A stretch of DNA of 5,702 nt from JAWPMV01 sp038527215 (GTDB lineage: Bacteria > Bacteroidota > Bacteroidia > J057). The notes under the pieces were generated by a model. The model was given only the letters and a program-made list of their open reading frames with translations. It had not been told where the DNA came from and did not search any database. This document shows, one piece after another, positions 5,395-5,702 of the stretch; within the stretch, counting starts at the first letter, position 1; every line of letters begins with the position of its first letter. The position numbers and the translations under genes were made by a program. Location: positions 1 to 5,702 of the forward strand of contig JBCBGC010000216.1 of the NCBI GenBank assembly GCA_038527215.1. Reading direction: 5' to 3'.

Positions 5395-5702
5395 CTAGTC
5401 CTGGTCATTAAACTCAATCGTAATCATATCATGTACTTTCAGCCCGAGTAATTCGGCCGCTGAAGCTTCGCGCATGGCGATTTCTAATTGATTACTTTCG
5501 CCAAAAATAGCCAGAGCGTCGGCTTTGTTCACGTCTGAATACGTGTTGACGATACGCTGCAATCGCACATTGCGAATGAATATCTCGAAGCGGCGTTCCT
5601 GCTTGATATCCATGAATCCTTTGCGCTCGATATTGGTGATGGCGTTGCCAAATTTATCAATATGAATCACCTTTCCGCGTAGACAATTCCCCGTATAGCT
5701 CG
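5395..5702 (-). CDS. SAM hydrolase (DUF62 / SAM hydroxide adenosyltransferase family), C-terminal part
   Basis: The reading frame enters from the right edge and ends at TAG (5397-5395), so about 102 C-terminal residues are visible and the start lies outside the window. The frame is open upstream of the GTG at 5670 (SYTGNCLRGK precedes VIHIDKFGNAITNI), so that GTG is an internal valine and not the start. The motif G-K-V-I-H-I-D-K-F-G-N-A-I-T-N-I, then NTYSDVNKADALAIFGESNQLEIAMREASAA in two blocks, then LLGLKVHDMITIEF, match the C-terminal domain of this family. Known members split S-adenosylmethionine into adenosine and methionine using water; relatives are the SAM chlorinase and fluorinase. 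Both domains form the adenosine site, and the N-terminal domain with its catalytic residues is not visible, so water use rather than halide is inferred. The protein should be cytoplasmic. Its stop lies 8 bp from that of the convergent gene. Confidence 0.9.
   Translation of the reverse strand, partial: SYTGNCLRGKVIHIDKFGNAITNIERKGFMDIKQERRFEIFIRNVRLQRIVNTYSDVNKADALAIFGESNQLEIAMREASAAELLGLKVHDMITIEFNDQD

Overview
The window looks like chromosomal DNA of a Bacteroidota bacterium, most likely from the Saprospiria (Lewinella/Haliscomenobacter-like). The evidence is a C-terminal type IX secretion (T9SS) sorting domain, an 'AEYFFDxDPGFG' tandem repeat, a PKD domain and a 'RDPNYKSGP...ENAPIVTNTW' module in one long secreted protein, a secreted parallel beta-helix protein, and gene starts without Shine-Dalgarno sequences. 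The genus assignment is inference from protein style, not from a marker gene.

Layout. Positions 1-291 hold no convincing gene. They are a small knot of direct and inverted repeats: a 45-bp direct repeat with 43/45 identity, plus a TCCGGGG/CCCCGGA core recurring in both orientations. Positions 292-3369 (minus) encode a 1025-residue multidomain secreted protein with a T9SS sorting signal. Positions 3390-4406 (minus) encode a 338-residue secreted beta-helix protein without that signal. The two genes are 20 bp apart on the same strand and probably form one transcript, beta-helix gene first. Positions 4407-4705 are a 299-bp AT-rich divergent intergenic region with two hairpin-forming inverted repeats, one having a perfect 14-bp stem. 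Positions 4706-5386 (plus) encode an unrecognised 226-residue exported protein with an Asp/Glu-rich tail. Positions 5395-5702 (minus) are the C-terminal part of a SAM hydrolase (DUF62 / SAM hydroxide adenosyltransferase family) that runs off the right edge. It converges on the previous gene with only 8 bp between the stop codons.

How the genes may work together. The two minus-strand genes are a plausible co-expressed envelope or extracellular pair, with the T9SS protein carried across the outer membrane and displayed or released. The acidic exported protein is divergent from them and may be independent. The SAM hydrolase is a cytoplasmic housekeeping-type enzyme with no evident functional link. 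I saw no mobile element, CRISPR array, tRNA or rRNA. Nothing here clearly amounts to a new biological system. The least explained items are the repeat cluster at the left edge, the 14-bp inverted repeat upstream of the acidic protein, the cysteine-containing helical segment inside the T9SS protein, and the acidic protein itself.
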